Source of the DNA: HIMB59 sp038124765
GTDB lineage: Bacteria; Pseudomonadota; Alphaproteobacteria; HIMB59
Assembly: GCA_038124765.1 (NCBI GenBank)
Contig: JAYPCO010000034.1
Location: 1 to 9,833 of the forward strand
DNA length: 9,833 bases
Direction: 5' to 3'
Positions within the stretch are counted from its first letter, which is position 1, and each line of letters opens with the position of its first letter. Below the pieces are notes generated by a model, which was not told the DNA's origin, ran no database searches, and worked only from the letters and a program-made list of their open reading frames with translations. Positions 1 through 5,634 of this stretch are shown in pieces. The translations under genes were made by a program, and so were the position numbers.

Positions 1-291
1 GGTGTCTTTACAGATAAAGTCGGAGTTTTGACGAATGACTTTTTTGTGAACCTACTGGATATGGCTAATAAATGGAGTCCTAAATCAGATGGCACCTATG
101 AAGTCATCGAACGCTCCAGTGGAAAAGTAAAGTGGACGGCCACTTCTGTTGATTTAGTCTTTGGTTCTAACTCGGTACTGCGTTCTTATGCTGAGGTTTA
201 CGGCCAAGACGATAATAAAGAGAAGTTCATCCAAGACTTCGTCAACGCTTGGACGAAAGTGATGAACGCTGATCGCTTCGATCTTAACTAA
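1..291 (+). CDS. katG: Catalase-peroxidase KatG, C-terminal end (partial, 5' end outside window)
   Basis: The frame is open from base 1 and gives the last 96 residues of a bifunctional haem catalase-peroxidase, which removes hydrogen peroxide. The C-terminal domain is recognised from the conserved stretches LTNDFFVNLLDM, VDLVFGSNS, LRSYAEVY and the ending AWTKVMNADRFDLN, which match the end of KatG closely. The haem and catalytic residues (the N-terminal Arg/Trp/His set) lie upstream and cannot be checked. A TTG at base 28 is an internal Leu codon of this protein, not a start: the reading continues upstream with GVFTDKVGV, also typical KatG sequence. The gene ends in TAA and is followed 10 bases later by a strong terminator, so it is transcriptionally separate from the ABC transporter downstream. 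Confidence 0.95.
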   Translation, partial: GVFTDKVGVLTNDFFVNLLDMANKWSPKSDGTYEVIERSSGKVKWTATSVDLVFGSNSVLRSYAEVYGQDDNKEKFIQDFVNAWTKVMNADRFDLN

Positions 292-301
292 AATACTCTA
301 G

Positions 302-343
302 AACACAGGTCTTATTATATAGACATAAGGCCTGTGTTTTTTT
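302..343 (+). terminator. Rho-independent terminator after katG
   Basis: A 14-bp stem (302-315 with 325-338, one T-G wobble pair) encloses a 9-base loop. A run of seven T (337-343) begins at the base of the stem. It lies 10 bases after the katG stop codon. The stem is near-symmetrical and starts with AA facing TT, so it could also give some termination in the opposite direction. Confidence 0.92.
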
Positions 344-359
344 AGCACTATGCTATCTT

Positions 360-390
360 TTCATTAACAATTTTGCTTGAAATATATATG
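360..390 (+). promoter_or_regulatory. Possible promoter of the ABC transporter operon
   Basis: The only spacer between the katG terminator and the transporter start is 344-398. It contains a TATATA (383-388) that could be a -10 box, with a poor -35 candidate TTCATT at 360-365, 17 bases upstream. Transcription would start about 5 bases before the ATG at 399, giving an almost leaderless mRNA. There is no Shine-Dalgarno sequence. The 55-base spacer is too short for a TPP or similar riboswitch, and no riboswitch core is visible in it. Confidence 0.3.
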
Positions 391-398
391 ATCTCGCC

Positions 399-1346
399 AT
401 GATCAGATCTTGGATATTTATTTTAACTTTATTTTTTACTGCACAAGCTTGGGCTATTGATAAGGTCAAACTTTCACTGGACTGGGTACCGCAAGGCGAA
501 CACGGCGGATTTTTTCAAGCGATCGCTCAAGGGTACTATGCCGATCAGGGAATTGAATTAGAAATCGTACCGGGAGGTCCATCGGTGAATACCAAGGCGA
601 TGTTAATGGCTGATCAAGTAGAATTTAACATTGGTGGGAGCGCGGGTGCTTTAAACTACGCCTTACAAGATCTGCCTTTTTCTGTAGTAGCCGCCTACTT
701 TCAAAAAACACCTCAAATTTTGATGTCTCACCCTAATGTGGGTATTGATCATCCATCTGATTTTGTGGGTAAAACAATTTTTCTATCTAATTTTGGTCGT
801 CTATCTTTTTGGGCGTTTATTAAAAACAAATACAACCTCTCTGATGACCAACTCAAAAGTTATAATTTTAATTCTCAACCTTTTATTGAGGATCCCCAAT
901 CTATTCAGCAGGGTTATTTATCCAGTGAGCCCTTTGCCATTAAAAAGGCTGCAGGTTTTGAACCGGTAGTGCATTTATTAGCGGATCACGGTTTTACGGC
1001 CTATGCCAATACAATCGAAGTATCTAATAAATTAATTAAGGATAACCCGGATTTAATCAAAAGATTTTTAATTGCATCTAATAGGGGTTGGAAAGATTTT
1101 TTAGAAAATGATCCGTCTCCTGCTTTTACCTTAATTCAACAATTAAATCCTGATATGCCCCTGGACAAACTGGAATATGCGCATCAAAAAATGATTGAGT
1201 ATAATATTGTGACTGGTGATGGTGGTCCTATTGGCTCCATGACAGATCAGAGATGGCAGGATTTTTATGAAATGTCTGTAAAACTAGGAATTTATGAAGC
1301 TGAATTCGACTATAAAAAAGCTTACACACTTCAATTTTCCAATTAA
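399..1346 (+). CDS. ABC transporter periplasmic substrate-binding protein, NMT1/THI5-like (NitT/TauT class)
   Basis: This is a 315-residue exported solute-binding protein. A signal peptide covers residues 1-19 (hydrophobic WIFILTLFF, AWA before the likely cleavage site). The mature protein opens with the family signature LDWVPQGEHGGFFQA (28-41), then GYYADQGIELEI (45-56) and PGGPSVNT (58-65). The QQGYLSSEPFAIKK stretch (170-183) is also characteristic of this class. The start at 399 is well fixed: an in-frame stop lies at 378-380 with no alternative start between. It heads an operon with the ATPase (12-base gap) and permease. Relatives of this fold bind thiamine pyrimidine precursors, riboflavin, sulfonates or nitrate. 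The E-H-G-G subgroup has no substrate I can assign from sequence, so a pyrimidine or thiamine-precursor role is only a guess. Confidence 0.85.
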   Translation: MIRSWIFILTLFFTAQAWAIDKVKLSLDWVPQGEHGGFFQAIAQGYYADQGIELEIVPGGPSVNTKAMLMADQVEFNIGGSAGALNYALQDLPFSVVAAYFQKTPQILMSHPNVGIDHPSDFVGKTIFLSNFGRLSFWAFIKNKYNLSDDQLKSYNFNSQPFIEDPQSIQQGYLSSEPFAIKKAAGFEPVVHLLADHGFTAYANTIEVSNKLIKDNPDLIKRFLIASNRGWKDFLENDPSPAFTLIQQLNPDMPLDKLEYAHQKMIEYNIVTGDGGPIGSMTDQRWQDFYEMSVKLGIYEAEFDYKKAYTLQFSN

Positions 1347-1358
1347 AATAAAAGCCTT

Positions 1359-2183
1359 ATGTCATTAAGGGTATTAACAGATAGCGATCGTCGCTCTAAA
1401 CTTAAAAGCGATAAAGAAAAGTTAATTGCCCAGCTTCACAAAGTATCCAAAAAATATAAAGGCGCTCAATCCAATGCCTTAGAAAGCATTGATATAGAAG
1501 TATTTCAGCAGGATTTCTTATCTATTTTAGGACCTTCTGGTTGTGGAAAAACTACTATTCTCAAGATGATGTGCGGTTTAGCAAAACCAACCTCTGGTAG
1601 AATAGAATGGCCCACATCTAATTTTCAAAACTCCCCTCAAAACCCTGCCAATTTAAGTTTTGTTTTTCAAGAACCCAATTTACTTCCTTGGATGAATGTT
1701 TATGAAAATATCAAATTACCTTTAAAAATTTTAAAAGAAGATCCCTACCGCGCTGATGAAAAAATTTATGAGATTATTAATTTAGTGGGATTAAATGGAT
1801 TTGAACGATACTACCCGAAACAACTCTCTGGGGGTATGAGCATGCGTGTTTCCATTGCGCGAGCTTTAGTTACTCAACCCAAAGTTTTATTAATGGATGA
1901 GCCCTTTAGTGCGTTAGATGAGAATAGACGATTTGAACTAAGCCAAGAAATTCTAAAAATTAAAAAGGAAAAAAATCTAACCGTAGTGTATGTGACGCAT
2001 AGTATTTATGAGTCTGTTTATTTATCTGATCGCATTTATGTGATGCAATCACATCCTGGAAAGATATTTAAAGAATTTGATTTTTCCGGAATAGAAAAAA
2101 ACGAAGACTATCGTTTTTCTAGTGAATTTTTTGAACAAGTAAAAATAGTCTCTGACTCTTTAAAAGGAGTAAAATTTGAATAA
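1359..2183 (+). CDS. ABC transporter ATP-binding protein (SsuB/TauB/ThiZ-like)
   Basis: This is the cytoplasmic ATPase of the importer, 274 residues. All nucleotide-binding motifs are present in order: Walker A GPSGCGKTT (58-66), Q-loop Gln104 in FVFQEPNLLPW, signature LSGGM (156-160), Walker B VLLMDEP (176-182), D-loop SALD (184-187) and switch His214 in YVTHS. The phrase LLPWMNVYEN is typical of the NitT/TauT ATPases. The N-terminus carries about 25 extra charged residues before the usual first strand. No other in-frame start fits, so the extension appears real unless the start is misread. It follows the binding protein by 12 bases and overlaps the permease start by 8 bases, so the three genes should be co-transcribed. 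Confidence 0.92.
   Translation: MSLRVLTDSDRRSKLKSDKEKLIAQLHKVSKKYKGAQSNALESIDIEVFQQDFLSILGPSGCGKTTILKMMCGLAKPTSGRIEWPTSNFQNSPQNPANLSFVFQEPNLLPWMNVYENIKLPLKILKEDPYRADEKIYEIINLVGLNGFERYYPKQLSGGMSMRVSIARALVTQPKVLLMDEPFSALDENRRFELSQEILKIKKEKNLTVVYVTHSIYESVYLSDRIYVMQSHPGKIFKEFDFSGIEKNEDYRFSSEFFEQVKIVSDSLKGVKFE
2165..2169 (+). promoter_or_regulatory. Shine-Dalgarno site AGGAG before a TTG start
   Basis: AGGAG lies 6 bases upstream of the TTG at 2176, inside the last codons of the ATPase gene. It is the only clear Shine-Dalgarno match before any gene start in this window, and it precedes the only non-ATG start. This supports TTG 2176 as the permease start. Confidence 0.75.
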
Positions 2184-2946
2184 CCGATTACAGTCAACTT
2201 TTATAATTATTTTTGTTTTTGTACTGTGGGAGGTACTGACCCATGCACTTAATATCAAATGGTATTTACTCCCTCCTCCTTCCATGATCCTAGGGTCAAT
2301 TTTTCAAAATTTTAGTTCCTTAATGGAGTCCATGCTAGTTACCTTAAAAGTAACCTTAATCGCCCTGTCCATGTCAGTATTGATTAGTGTTAGTTTAGCA
2401 ATTTTGTTTTATCTCTCTAAAATTTTAGAGCGATCCATGATGCCAATCACTGTGGTTCTTCAAGTAACACCGATTATTGCTATAGCCCCTTTAATTTCCA
2501 TTTGGGTTGATAGCTCAGAAATGGCAACGCTTATTTGTGCATTTTTAGTGGCCTTTTTCCCCCTTTTAACAAACACGATTACCGGTTTAAAAAGCACTGA
2601 AAAAAATCATTTGGATTTAATGCGTCTTTACCGAGCCAATAAGTTTGAACTATTGCGCTTTGTAGTTCTTCCTAATGCCCTACCGTATTTTTTATCAGGT
2701 TTAAAAGTTAGTACTGGCTTAGCGTTAATTGGTGCGATTGTAGGTGAGTTTGTTATTGGCCCCATCTCGGGACATAGTGGATTAGCATATCGAATAATTG
2801 AGTCAGGTTATCAGTTAGAAATTCCCAAAATGTTTTCTTCAGTCGTCTTAATTTCTATTATGGGGATTGTTTTATATAATATCGTAAGACTATTGAGTTA
2901 TTATATTTTAAAGAATTGGCACTCTAGTTATAGTCAAACAGATTAA
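2176..2946 (+). CDS. ABC transporter permease (BPD_transp_1 family)
   Basis: This is the membrane subunit of the importer, 256 residues, with about six hydrophobic segments (around 8-26, 55-80, 92-112, 115-135, 174-195 and 222-245). The cytoplasmic EAA-type coupling loop is visible at 147-178, with LYRANKFELL then VVLPNALPYFLSGLK. It is followed by GLALIGAIVGEF, as in SsuC/TauC/ThiX-type permeases. The start is TTG: it follows an AGGAG, and translation from it begins NNRLQ directly before the first membrane segment. The first 8 bases (TTGAATAA) overlap the end of the ATPase gene, suggesting translational coupling. Its stop codon abuts the stop of the convergent gene at 2947 with no spacer. 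Confidence 0.9.
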   Translation: MNNRLQSTFIIIFVFVLWEVLTHALNIKWYLLPPPSMILGSIFQNFSSLMESMLVTLKVTLIALSMSVLISVSLAILFYLSKILERSMMPITVVLQVTPIIAIAPLISIWVDSSEMATLICAFLVAFFPLLTNTITGLKSTEKNHLDLMRLYRANKFELLRFVVLPNALPYFLSGLKVSTGLALIGAIVGEFVIGPISGHSGLAYRIIESGYQLEIPKMFSSVVLISIMGIVLYNIVRLLSYYILKNWHSSYSQTD

Positions 2947-3930
2947 TTATTGATCAAAATTTATTTTATTAAGAATTCCCAGAACTGTTTTTCTATTATC
3001 GGCTATTTTTTGCAAATCTAATTGATCAAAGATAATATTGTTGGAAATATCTTGAACTCTTTGAGAAGGTTTAATGTTTATCGAAACGGGAAACTCATCA
3101 TTTTCATTGGCATAAATGGTCTGCGCCTCTTCACTGATTAAATAATCGAGTAAAATTTCCGCTTCACTTTTCGTTTCTTCGTTTAGTAGTGCAATTCCTG
3201 AAATATTGACATGAGCACCTCTATTTGTTTGATTAGGAAATAAGATAGAAGCCTTATCTAACCAAACTTTCTGATTTTCATCATTCAACATTTGAAAATA
3301 ATAATAGTGATTGCCAAGACTTATATCGCACACACCTCCATAAATGGCTTTTACCTGATCACGGTCATTACCTTGCGGTTTTCTGGCAAGGTTAGATCGA
3401 AGCTGGGTTAGATAATCTTCTAGCCATTGCTCATCGTGATGCTCTAATAAAGAGGCAAAGAGGGAGACGTTATAAGGATGGAAGCCTGATCTAGTGCATA
3501 TTCTTCCTTTAAATTCAGGGCGTACTAGATCCTCATAGTCCAAATTTTTTATTTCTAAGTCTTTGGATACATAGAAAATCCTAGCTCTTTGTGTTAGACC
3601 AACCCACATATCCGTTTGCAAGTAATCAGGAATATTAGATTTTGGTGTTAATTTGATAGCCGCTCCAGCATCGGCTATATCGATTAAATGAGAAATATCA
3701 GAGGATAGAAAGATATCAGCAACAGGGTTGTTTCTTTCTAAGATAATTTTTTGAACTAACCCTTTTTGAGAATAAATCCACTCAACCTTCATTCCTGTTT
3801 GTTCTTCAAACTCTTTAAGTAAAGGTTCTATGAGTTGGGGCTGACGCTCCGAGTAAACTTTAAGAGTTTTAGAATAGGAATAGGAAACCGGTGATAATAA
3901 TAAGAGGGTTAAAAAAAGTCTAATTAACAT
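2947..3930 (-). CDS. Ferric iron ABC transporter substrate-binding protein (FutA/AfuA/FbpA type)
   Basis: This is a 327-residue periplasmic binding protein. The signal peptide spans about residues 1-20 (hydrophobic LIRLFLTLLLL, then small polar residues). The mature start LKVYSERQPQL and the F-EEQTG-KVEW stretch are typical of Fe(3+)-binding proteins. Other family marks are GRICTRSG (142-149) with Tyr153, NLARKPQGNDRDQVKAIYGG (180-199), and CDISLGNHYYYF (201-212), whose Tyr209-Tyr211 hold the likely iron-ligand tyrosines. Cys145 and Cys201 could form the disulfide seen in some relatives. No permease or ATPase of an iron importer is adjacent, so it is an orphan here; the partners may lie elsewhere. 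It lies 54 bases downstream of zur on the same strand and may be co-transcribed with it. Its metal could be checked, since its neighbour is a zinc-type regulator. Confidence 0.88.
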   Translation of the reverse strand: MLIRLFLTLLLLSPVSYSYSKTLKVYSERQPQLIEPLLKEFEEQTGMKVEWIYSQKGLVQKIILERNNPVADIFLSSDISHLIDIADAGAAIKLTPKSNIPDYLQTDMWVGLTQRARIFYVSKDLEIKNLDYEDLVRPEFKGRICTRSGFHPYNVSLFASLLEHHDEQWLEDYLTQLRSNLARKPQGNDRDQVKAIYGGVCDISLGNHYYYFQMLNDENQKVWLDKASILFPNQTNRGAHVNISGIALLNEETKSEAEILLDYLISEEAQTIYANENDEFPVSINIKPSQRVQDISNNIIFDQLDLQKIADNRKTVLGILNKINFDQ

Positions 3931-3946
3931 ATTGATTGAGTGATTA

Positions 3947-3973
3947 ATTATCAGAAAATTTACTCTTTTTGAA
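3947..3973 (-). promoter_or_regulatory. Possible promoter before the iron-binding protein gene
   Basis: On the minus strand a GATAAT (3947-3952) could serve as a -10 box, with TTCAAA (3968-3973) as a weak -35 box, 15 bases apart. The -10 overlaps an imperfect inverted repeat TGAT-N5-ATCA (3941-3953) that could be an operator. The start ATG at 3930 would lie about 10 bases after transcription start, and there is no Shine-Dalgarno. AT-rich sequence makes chance matches likely. Confidence 0.25.
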
Positions 3974-3984
3974 TTTAATTATTT

Positions 3985-4416
3985 TTATAGGCAGTTTTGG
4001 CAAGTGCCTATGATTTCTAAATTAGTATGGGATATATTATTCTTATCGAGGCCCATTTTCTTCGTTAACTCTTTAATGGGCGCCTGGGGTTTTTCTTCAA
4101 TGGTGGAACATTTATTACAAATAAAACCCACAAAAGTTTCATGATTATTTTCATGGAAGCAGGCAACATAACTGTTATTAAAATTTATTCGATGAATAAG
4201 GTTTTTTTCGACCAGTTTTTTTAAAACACGATAAACCTGCATCGGTTTTAATAATTGTTGGTGTGTGATGGAATATAGCTCAATTAACTGATAGGCCGTC
4301 ATAGCTTTATGACCCTTAATGAGCATATTAAAAATATTTTGCTCATAAGAATTAGAAAATTCAATTTTCTTCTTTTTAATATTACTGAGGCATTTTTGGT
4401 GTTTAAGGCTTGACAT
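3985..4416 (-). CDS. zur: Fur-family metalloregulator, zinc uptake regulator Zur-like
   Basis: This is a 143-residue DNA-binding repressor. A winged-helix domain (about 20-82) contains TAYQLIELY and the recognition-helix region KPMQVYRVLKKLVEKNLIHRI. The structural zinc site is two CxxC pairs, Cys100/Cys103 and Cys139/Cys142. The regulatory zinc site of E. coli Zur (His77, Cys88, His96, Glu111) has plausible counterparts: His75, Cys86 (same 11-residue spacing), His88 or His92, and Glu107 or Glu108. The NSYVACFHENNH stretch is also Zur-like rather than Fur-like. The Fur-type HxH-rich iron signature is absent. The start codon is 14 bases from a Zur-box-like palindrome, so the gene probably controls itself and the divergent membrane-protein gene. 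Zur is preferred; other Fur-family specificities (iron, manganese, haem) are less likely but not excluded. Confidence 0.85.
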   Translation of the reverse strand: MSSLKHQKCLSNIKKKKIEFSNSYEQNIFNMLIKGHKAMTAYQLIELYSITHQQLLKPMQVYRVLKKLVEKNLIHRINFNNSYVACFHENNHETFVGFICNKCSTIEEKPQAPIKELTKKMGLDKNNISHTNLEIIGTCQNCL

Positions 4417-4424
4417 AGTTTGAT

Positions 4425-4447
4425 TTGTTATGTTATAACATCAAAAA
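4425..4447. promoter_or_regulatory. Putative Zur operator in the divergent zur / membrane-protein intergenic region
   Basis: A perfect 12-bp palindrome, ATGTTATAACAT, occupies 4430-4441. The symmetry continues imperfectly outward to 4425-4447 (TTT facing AAA, with two mismatched pairs). Known bacterial Zur boxes share the ATGTTATA/TATAACAT half-site pattern, so this fits a site for the adjacent Zur-like protein. It sits 13 bases upstream of the zur start and 25 bases upstream of the membrane-protein start, where one bound repressor could block both genes. Binding is inferred. Confidence 0.7.
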
Positions 4448-4453
4448 TTTAAA
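4425..4453 (+). promoter_or_regulatory. Possible promoter of the His-rich membrane protein gene
   Basis: TTGTTA (4425-4430) and TTTAAA (4448-4453) are separated by 17 bases and could be -35 and -10 boxes. The palindrome 4430-4441 would then lie between them, a classic repressor position. The transcript would start about 7 bases before the ATG at 4467. The hexamers are only moderate matches in AT-rich sequence. Confidence 0.35.
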
Positions 4454-4466
4454 AGATAAAGTTTTT

Positions 4467-4844
4467 ATGGAACATTTAATTGAAGAAATACAGTGGCTAA
4501 AAGACTATGCCATTCTTCGAGGGTTTGTATTTGGTACCGTCCATACAATTATTCCTCTTGTTGGTTTTTATAGCGGTTGGTCAATTAATCGACTTTTAAA
4601 AATAGCCTCTAATGGATATATCGCTGGCATTTTTGGAGTAATATTTGCTCATGTTATAGCTGATTTTATCGCGGCTTCTTTAGATCCCCATATGAGAGCA
4701 GCCACAATAGGTATAGTAATTGGAGGGCTTTTGCCACTTTCCTTGATCCCTCTATTAGATAAGTATATCACCAAAAGTAAGCACCATATCATTGTCGGCG
4801 ACCACGAAGATATAAAGAAAGACTTAGAGGATCACCACCATTAA
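4467..4844 (+). CDS. Small integral membrane protein with His-rich C-terminus, probably zinc-regulated; function unknown
   Basis: This 125-residue protein has three hydrophobic segments, roughly 19-38, 49-70 and 78-98. The C-terminal tail is charged and presumably soluble, with His106, His107, His113 and a final EDHHH. Polar residues sit within or beside the membrane helices: His26 in GTVHTIIP, His62 and Asp66 in FAHVIADF, and His75 in SLDPHMR. I do not recognise the family. Its placement opposite a Zur-like gene with a Zur-box-like palindrome between them suggests a role in zinc or other metal homeostasis, such as transport or binding; this is inference. The start is taken at ATG 4467. An upstream in-frame TTG at 4425 would put coding sequence over the operator and is unlikely. 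There is no Shine-Dalgarno. It ends 67 bases before rplU. Confidence 0.8.
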   Translation: MEHLIEEIQWLKDYAILRGFVFGTVHTIIPLVGFYSGWSINRLLKIASNGYIAGIFGVIFAHVIADFIAASLDPHMRAATIGIVIGGLLPLSLIPLLDKYITKSKHHIIVGDHEDIKKDLEDHHH

Positions 4845-4847
4845 GGC

Positions 4848-4866
4848 CTAAAATATTAGCTTTTTT
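4848..4866 (+). terminator. Weak candidate terminator after the membrane protein gene
   Basis: CTAA (4848-4851) and TTAG (4856-4859) can pair around a 4-base loop; one more G-C pair is possible with a bulge. Six T follow at 4861-4866. The stem is short and AT-rich, so its strength is doubtful, but it is placed between two transcription units as a terminator would be. Confidence 0.3.
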
Positions 4867-4871
4867 GTCTA

Positions 4872-4899
4872 TTGACATAGAAAAAGACCTATATATATT
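4872..4899 (+). promoter_or_regulatory. Sigma70-type promoter of the rplU operon
   Basis: A perfect -35 box TTGACA (4872-4877) is followed after 16 bases by TATATT (4894-4899) as -10 box. Overlapping TATATA alternatives lie at 4890-4897 but give shorter spacers. Transcription would start near 4906, only about 6 bases before the rplU ATG at 4912, so the mRNA would be nearly leaderless. This leaves no room for an L21 leader RNA. Confidence 0.75.
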
Positions 4900-4911
4900 G
4901 TGCACCTCATT

Positions 4912-5352
4912 ATGTACGCAGTTCTAAAATCAGTCGGAAAACAGTTTAAAGTATCACCTGGTGATGTTTTAAAGATGGATAAAATTGAAGGAAACGTAGG
5001 CGATATGATTTCTTTCAAGGATATCGTTGCTGTTGGTAATGGAGATAAATTCGAATTAGGTTCTCCAGCTGTTCAAGGTGCTGAAGTTTCTGCAAAATTA
5101 CTTCATCAAACAAGAGATGATAAAATTAGAGTTTTTAGAAAGAATAGAAGAAAACACTTTGAAAGAACCAAAGGTCATCGTCAGTACATTTCAATTTTAA
5201 AAGTTATGTCGATTAAATCATCTATTGGTGAAGAAAGCTTTAAAGAGCCAGCAAAGAAAAAAGCTGCAGCAGAAACTCCAAAAGATGCTAAGGCTCCAAA
5301 GACTGAAGCAAAAAAAACTGTAAAAAAAGAAACAACTGAGGTAAAAGAGTAA
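4912..5352 (+). CDS. rplU: 50S ribosomal protein bL21
   Basis: bL21 binds 23S rRNA in the large ribosomal subunit. The protein is 146 residues. Residues 1-102 are the usual bL21 domain: it opens MYAVLKSVGKQFKV and contains the basic motif FRKNRRKHFERTKGHRQ (75-91). Residues about 103-146 form a Lys/Ala/Glu-rich, low-complexity tail beyond the common length of about 103 residues. Such tails are seen on other alphaproteobacterial bL21 proteins. The start is ATG 4912, since MYAV is the conserved family start; an in-frame GTG at 4900 would add four non-conserved residues and overlap the -10 box. There is no Shine-Dalgarno. It is the first gene of the operon, 3 bases ahead of rpmA. Confidence 0.97.
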   Translation: MYAVLKSVGKQFKVSPGDVLKMDKIEGNVGDMISFKDIVAVGNGDKFELGSPAVQGAEVSAKLLHQTRDDKIRVFRKNRRKHFERTKGHRQYISILKVMSIKSSIGEESFKEPAKKKAAAETPKDAKAPKTEAKKTVKKETTEVKE

Positions 5353-5355
5353 CTC

Positions 5356-5601
5356 ATGGCAACAAAAAAAGCAGGCGGTAGTTCGAAAAACGGAAGAGAC
5401 TCGGCTGGTAGAAGGCTCGGTGTCAAAAAGTTTGGTGGCGAACACGTAATTCCTGGAAACATTTTAGTTCGTCAACGTGGAACAAAATTTTACCCGGGTG
5501 ATAACGTCGGAATTGGAAAAGATCATACTCTTTTCTCCTTAATTGAAGGCAAAGTTCTGTTTAAGAAATCTCGTAACAGACAGTTTGTTTGCGTTCATTA
5601 A
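5356..5601 (+). CDS. rpmA: 50S ribosomal protein bL27
   Basis: bL27 is a large-subunit protein whose N-terminus reaches the peptidyl transferase centre. The 81-residue sequence starts MATKKAGGSSKNGRDSAGRR and contains GNILVRQRGTKFYPGDNVG, both diagnostic. It has the short N-terminus of proteobacterial bL27, without the cleaved extension found in Firmicutes. It begins 3 bases after the rplU stop, the usual pairing. A 33-base gap without terminator or clear promoter separates it from obgE. Confidence 0.97.
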   Translation: MATKKAGGSSKNGRDSAGRRLGVKKFGGEHVIPGNILVRQRGTKFYPGDNVGIGKDHTLFSLIEGKVLFKKSRNRQFVCVH

Positions 5602-5634
5602 GATCTCTTAAACACCTTTTCAAAATAAACTGTT

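Noticed and set aside
388..409. Direct repeat ATGATC (388-393, 399-404) and inverted GATCT/AGATC pair around the binding-protein start
   Set aside because: Five-base arms with a 10-base loop are weak and common by chance; there is no evidence for a start-masking hairpin or an operator.
736..969. 77-codon open frame inside the binding protein gene, frame +1
   Set aside because: It is a shadow of the real gene with a composition of chance hydrophobic residues; the overlapping binding protein reads through with clear family motifs.
2945..2962. TTGATCAA-centred inverted repeat at the convergent gene ends, as a possible bidirectional terminator
   Set aside because: The perfect part has no loop and is followed by mismatches; no GC-rich stem with a T run is present.
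4425..4466. Upstream TTG start that would add 14 residues to the membrane protein
   Set aside because: The extension would lie over the palindromic operator and likely promoter, has no Shine-Dalgarno, and is not hydrophobic; ATG 4467 is better placed.
4845..4911. Possible ribosomal-protein leader RNA before rplU
   Set aside because: The TTGACA/TATATT promoter puts the transcript start within a few bases of the rplU ATG, leaving no room for a structured leader.
5181..5462. Open frames on the minus strand opposite rplU/rpmA, rich in Phe, Ser and Ala
   Set aside because: They mirror the Lys/Ala-rich bL21 tail on the other strand. They have no promoter or start signal and no recognisable protein, while the plus strand clearly encodes bL21 and bL27.
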